A stretch of 64,000 nt of DNA from Bacillus infantis (GTDB taxonomy: Bacteria > Bacillota > Bacilli > Bacillales > Cytobacillaceae), in assembly GCF_020171945.1 (NCBI RefSeq), contig NZ_JAIVAP010000016.1:1-64000 (forward strand), read 5' to 3'. This document shows, in pieces, positions 25,032 to 33,994 of this stretch. Numbering within the stretch: the first letter of the stretch is position 1; every line of letters begins with the position of its first letter. The notes under the pieces were generated by a model that saw only the letters and a list, made by a program, of their open reading frames with translations, searched no databases and was not told the DNA's origin. The position numbers and the translations under genes were made by a program.

Positions 25032-25048
25032 TAGTGAGGAGTGGGAAG

Positions 25049-26467
25049 ATGCAAAAAGTGAATGTGGTGAAACAGAGCGTTAAGAACGTCCAAAAAAACC
25101 AGGTGGAAAAGGGGCAGACACATAAGCTGGCATGGTGGCAGCTTTCTTTGATCGGGATAGGGTCTGTGATCGGTGCGGGATTCTTTTTGGGATCGGGTCT
25201 GTCTATTCATTCGGCCGGCCCTTCTGTGCTGATCGGATACCTGCTGGCTGGACTGACCGCTTACTTCGTCTTTAGTGCGCTTGCCGAGATGACGGTCCAG
25301 GACCCGCAGCCAGGATCATTCCGTACATACGCGGGTCAGGCATTCGGCCATTATGCAGGCTTTATGAGCGGATGGATCTACTGGGTGGCGGGAGTGCTGA
25401 TCATGTCGAGCGAAGTGACGGCGCTTGCGATCTTTACTCAGTTATGGCTGCCGGATGTCCCTATCTGGATTTTTTCTATCATTTATTCCGCCATTGCCCT
25501 TGGAATTAACTTTCTTGGCGTAAAAAATTTTGGGAGTATTGAATCCTTTTTCGCCGTGATAAAGATCTCGACGCTCATCGGCTTTATTGGCTTTGGGATT
25601 TTGGCAGCAGCCTGTGTACTCTCGCCTGAAAAGGCAGCAGATCCGTCGGCCTTACTAGCAGAAGGTATTTTTCCGAATGGGTTTTCAGGATTATGGTCTG
25701 CGATGATTTTCATATTGTTTTCTTATGGAGGCATTGAGGTGATAGGGGTCTTGTCTTCGGAGCTCAGGAACAAAAAGGATGTTCCGAAGGCAGGGACCTT
25801 CCTGGTTGCAGCCTTGACGATCCTTTATGTGGTGAGCATCCTCTTTATTCTGATGATGGTTTCTTTTCGAAGCATCAGCGAAGATAAGAGCCCATTTGTC
25901 TCTGCTTTATCGCAATTCAATATTCCTTATTTGGATAGCATTTTCAATGTCATTTTAATCAGTGCGGCATTTTCAACCATGGTTGGCTCTCTTTTTTCCA
26001 TAACCAGCATTATCGTGTCTCTTTCCAAGGATGGAGATGCACCGCAAAGGCTCCAGAACAAAACCCGGAAAGGAGTGCCGGCAGGGGCGCTGATGCTGAG
26101 CGGAGCAGGGCTTGGTGTTTCTGTCCTGCTGTCATTTTTGCTGCCGAATACCATTTACGAGTACATGACTACCTCTGCAGGCATCATGCTCATCCTGAAC
26201 TGGGTCATCATCCTGGCATCACATATCAAGAAAAGGAAGCAAGTCGGCGCCTCCCATGAGAAATATAAATCGTCAGCCTATCCCGTTACCTCCTATCTGG
26301 GCATTCTGCTGATTATTTTTACGATTGCGGGATCGCTTATCAATGCCAATCAGAGAATGGGCTTTTTTGCGAGCATTGGGTTTGTAATCATCATTCTTGT
26401 TTCGTATCTTTTGGGTGCTAAGTTTGGGAAGTTTAAAAAAATCCATAAGACTGAGGAGGAGTATTAG
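25049..26467 (+). CDS. APC-superfamily amino acid permease
   Basis: A 472-residue transporter with twelve predicted spans. The APC signature in span 1 is IGIGSVIGAGFFLGSG, with the TVQDPQPGSFRTYAGQAFG motif at about 80-100. Substrate cannot be deduced. The frame is open from TTG 25028, but ATG 25049 has GAGGAG nine bases upstream. The C-terminal tail is basic (KFGKFKKIHKTEEEY). Confidence 0.85.
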   Translation: MQKVNVVKQSVKNVQKNQVEKGQTHKLAWWQLSLIGIGSVIGAGFFLGSGLSIHSAGPSVLIGYLLAGLTAYFVFSALAEMTVQDPQPGSFRTYAGQAFGHYAGFMSGWIYWVAGVLIMSSEVTALAIFTQLWLPDVPIWIFSIIYSAIALGINFLGVKNFGSIESFFAVIKISTLIGFIGFGILAAACVLSPEKAADPSALLAEGIFPNGFSGLWSAMIFILFSYGGIEVIGVLSSELRNKKDVPKAGTFLVAALTILYVVSILFILMMVSFRSISEDKSPFVSALSQFNIPYLDSIFNVILISAAFSTMVGSLFSITSIIVSLSKDGDAPQRLQNKTRKGVPAGALMLSGAGLGVSVLLSFLLPNTIYEYMTTSAGIMLILNWVIILASHIKKRKQVGASHEKYKSSAYPVTSYLGILLIIFTIAGSLINANQRMGFFASIGFVIIILVSYLLGAKFGKFKKIHKTEEEY

Positions 26468-26544
26468 AGCAGCCCTATTATGCATTAATGACTTAATTTT
26501 ACCTGAAAGTGTATTTGGTGGTTTAACTTGGAAGTGTAACCATT

Positions 26545-26648
26545 TATAATTTAAAATGGAGTATAGATAAATACAGGCAAATTCATCGAAAGGTGAAGAC
26601 GCAAAGCTACAGGGACTAAGGTCGAAAGATTATGTCTGCCAGTTTCCG
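26545..26648 (+). promoter_or_regulatory. Cyclic-di-GMP-I (GEMM) riboswitch with promoter
   Basis: TATAAT at 26545-26550 is followed by an aptamer at 26572-26648. It has the class-I hallmarks: a P2 hairpin TTCATC-GAAA-GGTGAA with a GNRA loop, the conserved GACGCAAAGC joint, the receptor ACTAAGG, a second GAAA-capped arm and ATGTCTGCC. It precedes a GGDEF gene, so the product of the enzyme probably feeds back on its own transcription. Confidence 0.88.
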
Positions 26649-26665
26649 ATTCATCTTTATGAATG

Positions 26666-26697
26666 ATAGGCTAGTCGGTCAGGTTGGCCTATTTTTT
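26666..26697 (+). terminator. Riboswitch expression-platform terminator
   Basis: ATAGGC pairs with GCCTAT around a TAGTCGGTCAGGTTG loop and is followed by six T. Lying 18 bases after the c-di-GMP aptamer, it is the likely transcription switch. Confidence 0.8.
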
Positions 26698-26737
26698 ATG
26701 TTTTGAGAATCGAGGATAATGAAGAGGGTCAGCGCTG

Positions 26738-27694
26738 ATGAACATACAATTTGCACTAGGTTTTTTATTAGGAGTACTGACTGTTGGTTTGACTGCCGTT
26801 TATTTTTTCAGCAGATGGAAAAAGAAAGAAAATGAACTTATGAAAAATCATGAAAGTTATATGCATGTGATAGAAAACACCAAGGATTTCCTTTATTATT
26901 GCCAGGTCTATCCGGAGTTGAAATTCAAATATCTCGGTCCTTCAGCTGAGTGCTTTTTCGGCGAAGGCTCCAATGCGGATGCCTATCTGGACGCGGGTGT
27001 TGCCTTTAGGGATATTCATCCAGAAGATTTGGATATCCTCCAAAAAAAGGTCCAGGGACAGGTGGATTTCAATAAATCAATCGTTCAGCGCTGGAAGGAT
27101 AAAGACGGCCATTACCGTTGGTTTGAAGAGTATGCGTCTCCCGTATATGAGAACGGTGTGCTGGTTGCTCTTCAAGGGGTGGTGCGAAATATCGATGAAA
27201 GAAAAAAGCTGGAAGAAACCTTGCAATATCGAATTGCCCATGATGCTTTGACAGACATCTATAACCGGGAATTTTTCGAACAATTGATGGAAAAATATAA
27301 TGAGCAGGAAGATACAGCTGCTGCCCTTATATTATGCGATTTGGACGGCCTCAAATGTTTGAATGACAACCATGGACACAAAACAGGGGACTTTCTTATA
27401 AAAGAGACAGCACATCTGTTAGATCGCTTTTTCACAGAGGATGCTTATGTTTCAAGGATTGGCGGAGATGAATTTGCCGTAATCCTTTTAAAAAAGGAAA
27501 AAGAACAGGTGAAGTTCCTGGTTGAAAAGCTATCTGAAGAGATTAGCAGATATAATGAAAGCAGCCAGGACGTAAAAATCAACATATCGATAGGCTCTGC
27601 GTTCAGTGAAACTTCACTAGGCGTGATGGAAAGCTTATTTGTTGAAGCTGATAACCATATGTATCAGCATAAAAGAACGAAAAAAGGTGCCTGA
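26738..27694 (+). CDS. Membrane-anchored PAS-GGDEF diguanylate cyclase
   Basis: A 318-residue protein with one N-terminal span (about 5-25), a PAS/PAC sensor domain at about 42-153 (KDGHYRWFEEYASPV) and a GGDEF domain with intact RIGGDEF at 240-246. It should make c-di-GMP. No RxxD inhibitory site precedes GGDEF (DAYVS occupies the place), so feedback control would come from the c-di-GMP riboswitch in its leader rather than from the enzyme. The last codons overlap the terminator at 27683-27730. Confidence 0.9.
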   Translation: MNIQFALGFLLGVLTVGLTAVYFFSRWKKKENELMKNHESYMHVIENTKDFLYYCQVYPELKFKYLGPSAECFFGEGSNADAYLDAGVAFRDIHPEDLDILQKKVQGQVDFNKSIVQRWKDKDGHYRWFEEYASPVYENGVLVALQGVVRNIDERKKLEETLQYRIAHDALTDIYNREFFEQLMEKYNEQEDTAAALILCDLDGLKCLNDNHGHKTGDFLIKETAHLLDRFFTEDAYVSRIGGDEFAVILLKKEKEQVKFLVEKLSEEISRYNESSQDVKINISIGSAFSETSLGVMESLFVEADNHMYQHKRTKKGA

Positions 27695-27730
27695 CTCTTC
27701 CGCCGCAGATGGGAGAGAGGCACCTTTCTT
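27683..27730 (+). terminator. Terminator overlapping the GGDEF gene end
   Basis: AAGGTGCCT and CTCTTCC pair with GGGAGAG and AGGCACCTT in one long stem, followed by TCTT. It begins inside the last codons of the diguanylate cyclase. Confidence 0.7.
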
Positions 27731-27746
27731 CGCAAAATGGAGGAAA

Positions 27747-28811
27747 ATGATGCCCGCTCAAAAAAGAATCAGAGACTACGGAGTAAAAATTGGAAAGCTT
27801 CAGCCAGGTCCTCGCAATAGCATCACAGATGTGGAAGGAGTGACTGTGGGCCAAACCACGCTGAGCGATGGTGACAAGCAAACAGGGGTTACCGCAATCC
27901 TGCCGCATCAGGGAAATTTATTCAAGGAAAAACTGATTGCTTCCACCCATGTGATTAATGGTTTCGGCAAAAGTATGGGGACGATTCAGATCAAAGAGCT
28001 GGGGACGCTTGAATCCCCGATCATTCTGACCAATACGCTGAGCATAGGCACAGCGGCAGAAGCTTTGATTCAGTATATGCTGGAGCAGAATCCCGAAATC
28101 GGCCGGACGACAGGAACAGTAAATCCGGTTGTGTGTGAATGCAATGATATGTTTTTGAATGATATCCGGGCCGGGTTTGTAGAGCGGGAGCATGTATTCC
28201 AGGCTCTGCAGAATGCCTCGGCCGAGGTGGAAGAGGGAACCGCCGGCGCAGGGACCGGCATGCTGTGCTATTCACTGAAGGGCGGGATCGGGACCAGCTC
28301 GAGGCTGATGGAAATGGACTATGGGACTTATACGATGGGCGTCCTTGTGCTGACGAACTTCGGCGGTTTAAAGGATCTGCGGGTGAATGGGAAAGCGGTC
28401 GGGGAAGAGCTGAGTGAGGCTATTCGAGCTCAGGAGGAAAAGGATAAAGGTTCGGTCATCATCATTGTGGCTACAGATCTGCCTGTATCAGAGAGGCAAT
28501 TGAATCGGATCATTAAAAGGACGGTAACGGGATTGTCCCGGACGGGGTCTATCATTGGAACGGGAAGCGGCGAGGTGGTCATAGGGTTTTCGACTGCTGC
28601 GAAAATTCCGCATGAAAAACCCTCTGAGTGCCTTTCCATTTCTGCCATTCATGAAGAGGATATAGATTTAGCTTTCAGGGCTGCCGGCGAAGCAACAGAA
28701 GAGGCTGTTTTAAATTCCCTGACGGCCGCGTCCCGTGTAGTTGGTCGGGACGGAAATGAACGGCCGGCTTTCAGTGATCTCCTGCGTGAGTATAATATTC
28801 GTCTCATTTGA
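27747..28811 (+). CDS. P1-family (DmpA-like) aminopeptidase
   Basis: A 354-residue protein of the DmpA/BapA family, N-terminal-nucleophile peptidases that cut themselves before a serine. Seen are GPRNSITDVEGVTVGQTTL near the N terminus, SLKGGIGTSSR at about 175-186, and the likely self-cleavage site in KGSVIIIVATDLP, where the Ser after Gly would be the nucleophile. They release N-terminal D- or beta-amino acids from peptides. The frame is open from 27639 through the preceding terminator, but ATG 27747 has GGAGG four bases upstream. Confidence 0.85.
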   Translation: MMPAQKRIRDYGVKIGKLQPGPRNSITDVEGVTVGQTTLSDGDKQTGVTAILPHQGNLFKEKLIASTHVINGFGKSMGTIQIKELGTLESPIILTNTLSIGTAAEALIQYMLEQNPEIGRTTGTVNPVVCECNDMFLNDIRAGFVEREHVFQALQNASAEVEEGTAGAGTGMLCYSLKGGIGTSSRLMEMDYGTYTMGVLVLTNFGGLKDLRVNGKAVGEELSEAIRAQEEKDKGSVIIIVATDLPVSERQLNRIIKRTVTGLSRTGSIIGTGSGEVVIGFSTAAKIPHEKPSECLSISAIHEEDIDLAFRAAGEATEEAVLNSLTAASRVVGRDGNERPAFSDLLREYNIRLI

Positions 28812-28815
28812 AGAG

Positions 28816-28853
28816 TCCTGGCCCCATCATTGGGTGCCAGGAACCCATTTTTA
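28816..28853 (+). terminator. Terminator between convergent genes
   Basis: TCCTGGC pairs with GCCAGGA (28816-28842) and is followed by ATTTTTA. It serves the + strand peptidase gene and could also act on the convergent DUF4085 gene. Confidence 0.7.
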
Positions 28854-30044
28854 CTCAAATAATCCTCCATACTTTTTAATATTTTCTTCAGTCAAAATTC
28901 CGGCTTTATAAAAATGGGCCGCATAAACGGCTGCCATCATTTCATTTTCTTCTGTAATCTCCATGTTCTTCAATATCCGGTTGATGTTTTCTGCATGGTC
29001 TTCAGGATTGGTGTACATTGTATTCCAGGCACGGACCTGCTGCTCCGGTATGCCGCTGAAAACCGCTGCTTCCAGTTCTTCCGATGGGACCGGCTCATTT
29101 AAGTGTGCATAAGGGTCTTCATATGTATCTGTGTAAATGGCGCTTATAGGATTGAATTCATCTGAAGTGTAGGTGAATCGCCCATTTGAGGTTGTTATTA
29201 CTGCTTTATTTTTCTCTATTTCCAGCTTCCCGTCTTCTAAGAGAATGATTTCTCCTAAACGGCTTATTTCGCTTAACACATCTGGAGCAGCCAGCCAATA
29301 GCGCTTACCCGGTTCCAGCTCTGCGGTATATTCCCCGAGCGGCATATCCTCCAGTTTTCCTTCATCACTTAATCTTGTATATATGGCAGGGCGATAGAAA
29401 TACCGGGCTGTCATGTCCTTCATATGAATGGTCCATTGCGCATCCGGGCCCTCGAACAGAACACGGAAAGCGAAACCGGCAGCAGTTTTCTGGAGTTCAT
29501 AGTAAATCAGCCATTGTCCCTCTTGCAGCTCATCGGTATCTCCCTCAGTGATCTGCTGGAGAGTTAAATGAATGTAAGACTTGGCGGAAAATCCACTATC
29601 CGTATTGATATAGAGGTGAAGAGTGTCAGGTTCCCGTTCAATTCGATCAATCACAGCATCATGGAGGCTTTCTTCAAACACCTCATGGACTGCGGGCGAT
29701 AATAGTGCGGCAGCCTGTTTTGTCTGTTCTTGTGCAGCGTCCAGAACCTGTTCGAATTCCCTGTCACCTTCCCGCATCCATTGCAGATAATCCTCCCGGA
29801 CCGATTTAGGCAGGGATGGCTGATTGAGCGTTCCATTTTCCACATAAGGAAGGAAGCGGCTTGGGAGGACAGGAAGCAGCTCAGCTTTTACTTCCTCCAG
29901 CTCCTCGGCCAGGCGCGCAGCGAGATCTTCTCCTTCTTCTGCTGCTTCTCTTAATGATATCTCCCAGTCGGAGTCAGATTCATGAATGGGAAGCAGATTA
30001 TGCTTCAGGAAGGCCTCTTTTGCTTTTTTTGTTATATTCCACAT
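28851..30044 (-). CDS. DUF4085 family protein
   Basis: A 397-residue soluble protein resembling the DUF4085 family of Bacillus, whose function is unknown. It begins MWNITKKAKEAFLKHNLLP and has an acidic helical stretch (EAAEEGEDLAARLAEELE) at about 32-50. No catalytic motif, signal peptide or membrane span is visible. The open frame reaches 30143, but the ATG at 30044 has GAGGTG six bases upstream. Confidence 0.7.
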   Translation of the reverse strand: MWNITKKAKEAFLKHNLLPIHESDSDWEISLREAAEEGEDLAARLAEELEEVKAELLPVLPSRFLPYVENGTLNQPSLPKSVREDYLQWMREGDREFEQVLDAAQEQTKQAAALLSPAVHEVFEESLHDAVIDRIEREPDTLHLYINTDSGFSAKSYIHLTLQQITEGDTDELQEGQWLIYYELQKTAAGFAFRVLFEGPDAQWTIHMKDMTARYFYRPAIYTRLSDEGKLEDMPLGEYTAELEPGKRYWLAAPDVLSEISRLGEIILLEDGKLEIEKNKAVITTSNGRFTYTSDEFNPISAIYTDTYEDPYAHLNEPVPSEELEAAVFSGIPEQQVRAWNTMYTNPEDHAENINRILKNMEITEENEMMAAVYAAHFYKAGILTEENIKKYGGLFE

Positions 30045-30226
30045 GGTTACACCTCGAGTGAATTGGTAGAAATAGTATACTATCATTCTTCTTCGAAAAG
30101 CCTGCCTGGTAGCAGCAAATGATGCTAGATATACTATCATCATAAGGAATCAGGCTTTTATGGGCAAAATTCTCTAGATGTTTGCTAATATTCCAATGAA
30201 ATTTTCCTAAAAGTTCAAGAAAATCA

Positions 30227-30299
30227 TTTACAAAATAATGTTATATTCTATAATAAGAAATATCAATTTCTTTATAAAGAACAAACAGTTCTTTATAGA
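30227..30299 (+). promoter_or_regulatory. Promoter and SinR-type operator of the sinR-like gene
   Basis: TTTACA (30227-30232), 16 bases, TATAAT (30249-30254). Downstream, AAAGAAC (30276-30282) and GTTCTTT (30288-30294) form an inverted pair, and TTCTTTATAAAGAA (30268-30281) is itself a palindrome. GTTCTYT is the half-site known for Bacillus SinR. The placement predicts autorepression. Confidence 0.72.
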
Positions 30300-30352
30300 A
30301 TGGTTACTAGTGTTAAATACATTGGTTGTTTTGTAAAAGGTGGGAGGTTCAA

Positions 30353-30715
30353 ATGTTAAGTACCCGTATAAAAAAATTAAGAAAGGAACAAAACCTTAGC
30401 TTATCCCAACTCGCCTTAAGGACTAAAATTTCCAAATCTTATCTTAGCAATATCGAAAGAGGCGTTAAATCGAATCCATCCATTGAAATACTTTCAAAAA
30501 TTTCTTTGGCTCTCGGGGTGAGTATAACGGCATTGTATGGAAATTCACAAAATCTTTCTGAAAACCACAGAGATCTTCCTTTGGATGAATGGATTGGTGA
30601 ATTGCGAAGAGCGCTGGAAGCAGGAGAATCAAACCAACAGGTCATAAGAAGACTCCTGCAGGATTTAGAAGCCTTACAACAGAATTTCAAAAATAGCGGG
30701 AGCGGCCATGCATAA
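30353..30715 (+). CDS. SinR-like XRE-family regulator
   Basis: A 120-residue protein. The N-terminal XRE helix-turn-helix (about 5-60: LSQLALRTKISKSYLSNIERG) is very SinR-like. The C-terminal segment LPLDEWIGELRRALEAGES at about 81-99 resembles the SinR/SinI Sin domain used for heterodimer formation. In Bacillus SinR represses matrix operons. Here it lies immediately upstream of an acyltransferase and a pel operon, and GTTCTTT operators occur before both. No sinI-like gene is visible next to it. ATG 30353 follows GGGAGG at a six-base spacing. Confidence 0.85.
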   Translation: MLSTRIKKLRKEQNLSLSQLALRTKISKSYLSNIERGVKSNPSIEILSKISLALGVSITALYGNSQNLSENHRDLPLDEWIGELRRALEAGESNQQVIRRLLQDLEALQQNFKNSGSGHA

Positions 30716-30893
30716 TTTGTTTATATGGAATATATAATTGAAATTTGTATGGGGGGTTGAGGATGCTAGTTTAAATGATGCAGCTTTGACCAGTTCCTTA
30801 CATTATAACTTTGGCCGTTATGGTTTCGACTTGATAAAACATATTTAAGTCCCTCCTTACTGGGATGGGTAGAGGAATACTTATTGCCCTTTT

Positions 30894-30908
30894 GTTCTTT
30901 ATTAAGAA
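30894..30908 (+). promoter_or_regulatory. Candidate SinR operator upstream of the acyltransferase/pel operon
   Basis: GTTCTTT at 30894-30900 followed by AAGAAT gives the inverted repeat TTCTT-TATT-AAGAA. It lies about 50 bases before the first gene of the matrix cluster. No strong promoter could be fixed in 30716-30957. Confidence 0.6.
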
Positions 30909-30957
30909 TAAAAAGAGTGTTTGTACAGAAAATTATTATTCTTGAGAAGGTGGATGT

Positions 30958-32043
30958 ATGCCCCGAAAAAAACTAGTGCTCATTCAATTTTCGCGTGCAT
31001 TTGTACCTATCATGGTCATGCTTTTTCATTTGTCTTTAACCATGGAAGGATACTACGATTTTAATTTATTGGGACTGCATGCACTTCCTATGTCAGGAGG
31101 GGTCAGCTACTTTTTTGCTCTTTCAGGCTTCATGATGTATTACGTTTACCGGGAACAGTTTGGACAGCAAAAGAAATTAAAGGAATACCTGATAAACCGA
31201 TTTATACGCATTTACCCGCTTTATTGGATTCTCACATTGGCATTGCTGCCCTTTCTGTTTATTTTCCCGTGGTATGGAATGGGGCATGAAACAGAAATGG
31301 AGACACTTATCTCCTCGTTTCTGCTGAGCCCCGATCCAAGTGACAACCCGCCAGTGCTTATCCCGGCCTGGTCCCTGAAGTTTACAGTCCTGTTTTATTT
31401 TATGTTTTCATTGTTCTTCCTTTTACGGCCAGCTATTGCAAGTTTCATCCTGGCGATTTGGGGAGGCCTATGTGTGGCTTTTTTCCTTGGTTATGTTCCG
31501 GTCTCTTCCTTTATTTTTGGATTTTTACTGAATGAGATCAATCTTATCCTGCTTGGAGGGGTGGCGGCTGCTTATTTCGTCACACATGTAAAAGTAAGCT
31601 GGTTCTTATCCCTGGCATTCACATTAGCAGGTTTTATGGGCTTTGCTTTTATGTGGCATAATGCTTTGAATCCTATTTATGAAATTAACTTTGACCTCGG
31701 AACCGGCCTTTCATCCATTTTTATCATTATAGGGATTGCTTCGATTGATCTTAAGAAAGATATACAGATTCCCAAGCAGCTGAACTATCTTGGGAACGCA
31801 GCCTTTTCCATTTATTTAGTTCATAATCTTGTCTTGGATTTAAGTGCTGAATTATTTAGCAGGTATCCAGTCTATGAAACACTGGGAGGCTGGATACTCA
31901 GCGCTGCCTTCTTTGCCATGATGCTGAGTGCAGGCTGTCTCGTTCATACGTATCTGGAAAAGCCATTGGTCAGCAAGCTGAAATATCATTTACTTGGCAA
32001 GAGAAACAAGATCAAGGGGATTGAAGCTGTTGTTGTTAAGTAA
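30958..32043 (+). CDS. Acyltransferase family 3 membrane protein
   Basis: A 361-residue protein with about ten membrane spans. The acyltransferase-3 pattern is visible: a membrane histidine in MLFHLSLTMEG at about residue 22, VSYFFALSGFMMYYV at about 50-62, RFIRIYPLYWI at about 81-91 and SIYLVHNLV near the C terminus. Such enzymes O-acetylate or O-succinylate polysaccharides. It stands first in the matrix cluster, 43 bases before pelD, so it may decorate the Pel-type polymer. The ATG follows GAAGGTGG. Confidence 0.82.
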   Translation: MPRKKLVLIQFSRAFVPIMVMLFHLSLTMEGYYDFNLLGLHALPMSGGVSYFFALSGFMMYYVYREQFGQQKKLKEYLINRFIRIYPLYWILTLALLPFLFIFPWYGMGHETEMETLISSFLLSPDPSDNPPVLIPAWSLKFTVLFYFMFSLFFLLRPAIASFILAIWGGLCVAFFLGYVPVSSFIFGFLLNEINLILLGGVAAAYFVTHVKVSWFLSLAFTLAGFMGFAFMWHNALNPIYEINFDLGTGLSSIFIIIGIASIDLKKDIQIPKQLNYLGNAAFSIYLVHNLVLDLSAELFSRYPVYETLGGWILSAAFFAMMLSAGCLVHTYLEKPLVSKLKYHLLGKRNKIKGIEAVVVK

Positions 32044-32086
32044 AGGATATCGGGTGAAAGTTTAAAATTTGAGATGAGGTGAGCAC

Positions 32087-33994
32087 ATGAGAGTATTGAT
32101 TACTGGAGGGTACGGGTTCATTGGTTCTTTTGTGGGTGAAATGTTTGCGGCAGAAGGCCATGAGGTGCATATCATTGACAACCTATCAACCGGGACCAAA
32201 GAAAATGTTAAATTCAGTCATACCTTCCATCATATTAGCGTTGAGGATCCACTTTGTGAAGAAATATTCACAAGGTTTAAATTTGACGTTGTTATTCATT
32301 TGGCTGCCCAGGTAAATGTGACTGTATCCATGGATGATCCGTATATTGATTCAAAATATAATGTGTTAGGCCTTTCCAATATGCTCAGTCTTGCAAAGAA
32401 ATATGGAGCAGGCAAAGTTGTTTTCGCTTCTTCAGCTGCAGTATATGGATTGAATGAAGAAATTCCTTTAAACGAGAGCTCCCTTTGCGATCCTGTTTCA
32501 CCTTATGGATTGAACAAATGGATTGGGGAAATGTATTGCCAAAAATGGATGGAACTTTTTGGCCTGGATACTCTATGCTTCCGCTTTTCAAATGTATATG
32601 GCCCTAGACAAGGAACAATCGGCGAAGGTGGGGTTGTCTCCATCTTTATTCAAAGAGTTTCGCAGGAGAAAGAATTAATTGTCTATGGAGATGGTGAGCA
32701 AACGAGAGACTTTATATTTGTGCAGGATGTAGCAGAAGCCATTTATCGAGGGGTTGAAAAAAACCTTTCCGGAGTCTACAACCTTTCAACGAATACGGGT
32801 GTAAGTGTCAATCAGCTAGTGGAAGCCCTCAGTAATATGACCAAGGTGAAAAAGGTAAACTATCAGGATGAGCGGAAAGGGGATATAAAGCATTCCCGTC
32901 TTGATAATGCAAAAGTTAAGAAAGATTTAGATTGGGCTCCCTTTCATTCCTACGAGGATGGCTTGGCTAAAACATATCAATGGTTTAAGGAAAATATACA
33001 AAAGCCCGAAAAGATAGAAAGAAAAGAAGAAGAGAAAGTCTCAGGATGGAAAAACCGGCTTAAACCTGTACGGCCATACCTCGAAAATGTCGGGATCTTC
33101 CTAGTTATCTACATGCTTAGTGCCCTGGTTGATATACATTATTTCATGGTAGACTACCAGCTCATCTATATAGTTTTCGTTTCCTTTTTGCTCAGGAAAT
33201 CACAGTCAGTGATTTCAATCGGAGTAGCCTCGATATGGTTCCTGGCTGAAAATGCTGCGATGGGCAGGGATTTAATTTCCTCCTTTATTAATCCTGGCTT
33301 AGTTATCCACATCTCTATTTATATTTTTGCTGGTTTGGCAATCCGCTATGCCCTAGATAAAAAGGATATTCTGCTGATGAATTATCGGGATGAAGCTGCT
33401 GCGGCAAAGGAAAATTACCATTCTTTAAACACAGCCTATGAAGATATTGTTAAGGCTAAAGAAGAGCTTCAGAATCAAATTCTCTATACAGAAAATAGCA
33501 TAGGATTGGTGTACAGAATTATGAGGGATATGGATAGTCTCGATCCGCAGAAAATATTCAAAGCATCCATTCATACAATTGAACAACTGCTTAAATCAAA
33601 CGAAGTGGCATTTTATCTATTAGAGCCGGCTACGGAAAAGCTTTTTCTTGTAGAAAAGTCAGAGTTTCTGGAAACAGATGCCGTCTATGGGGCAGATCAG
33701 GAAGAGTTTTATATGGAAGTATTAAAAACGAATCAGCTTTATGTCAACAAAAGCCTCGATAAAAATCTGCCATCAATGATAGTCCCAATCTATATAAATA
33801 ATGATGCTGCTGGAGTCATCTGTGTCGGCGGTTTAGCTTTTGAACAACTGTCGCTGTTCTACATGAACCTGATGGATGTAATCTCAGAAGCAATCTCCTC
33901 ATCTTTAAGCCTGGCTCAAGAGCACCAGAACATGCTGGAGGAACAGAGGCCTAGAGAATTACTGAATACTGGCAGGAAGATTGTCAATGTTTGA
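32087..33994 (+). CDS. pelD: Sugar-nucleotide epimerase fused to a PelD-like membrane/GAF protein
   Basis: A 635-residue fusion. Residues 1-305 are an extended SDR epimerase: GGYGFIG at 7-13, FASSAAVYG at about 113-121, catalytic Y140 and K144. They resemble UDP-Glc/GlcNAc 4-epimerases (PelX has such a role in some pel loci). Residues ~335-440 hold four membrane spans and ~490-625 a GAF-like domain, as in PelD. The GGDEF domain with a c-di-GMP-binding I-site, which ends Pseudomonas and Bacillus cereus PelD, is missing: the protein stops about ten residues after the GAF. pelE overlaps by eight bases. Confidence 0.82.
   Translation: MRVLITGGYGFIGSFVGEMFAAEGHEVHIIDNLSTGTKENVKFSHTFHHISVEDPLCEEIFTRFKFDVVIHLAAQVNVTVSMDDPYIDSKYNVLGLSNMLSLAKKYGAGKVVFASSAAVYGLNEEIPLNESSLCDPVSPYGLNKWIGEMYCQKWMELFGLDTLCFRFSNVYGPRQGTIGEGGVVSIFIQRVSQEKELIVYGDGEQTRDFIFVQDVAEAIYRGVEKNLSGVYNLSTNTGVSVNQLVEALSNMTKVKKVNYQDERKGDIKHSRLDNAKVKKDLDWAPFHSYEDGLAKTYQWFKENIQKPEKIERKEEEKVSGWKNRLKPVRPYLENVGIFLVIYMLSALVDIHYFMVDYQLIYIVFVSFLLRKSQSVISIGVASIWFLAENAAMGRDLISSFINPGLVIHISIYIFAGLAIRYALDKKDILLMNYRDEAAAAKENYHSLNTAYEDIVKAKEELQNQILYTENSIGLVYRIMRDMDSLDPQKIFKASIHTIEQLLKSNEVAFYLLEPATEKLFLVEKSEFLETDAVYGADQEEFYMEVLKTNQLYVNKSLDKNLPSMIVPIYINNDAAGVICVGGLAFEQLSLFYMNLMDVISEAISSSLSLAQEHQNMLEEQRPRELLNTGRKIVNV

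Noticed and set aside
5779-27694. Allosteric I-sites in the two GGDEF proteins
   Set aside because: The RxxD motif five residues before GGDEF is absent in both.
30070-30170. Operator from the repeated ATACTATCAT and the AAAAGCCTG/CAGGCTTTT pair
   Set aside because: The repeats are short and widely spaced and no regulator or promoter could be tied to them.
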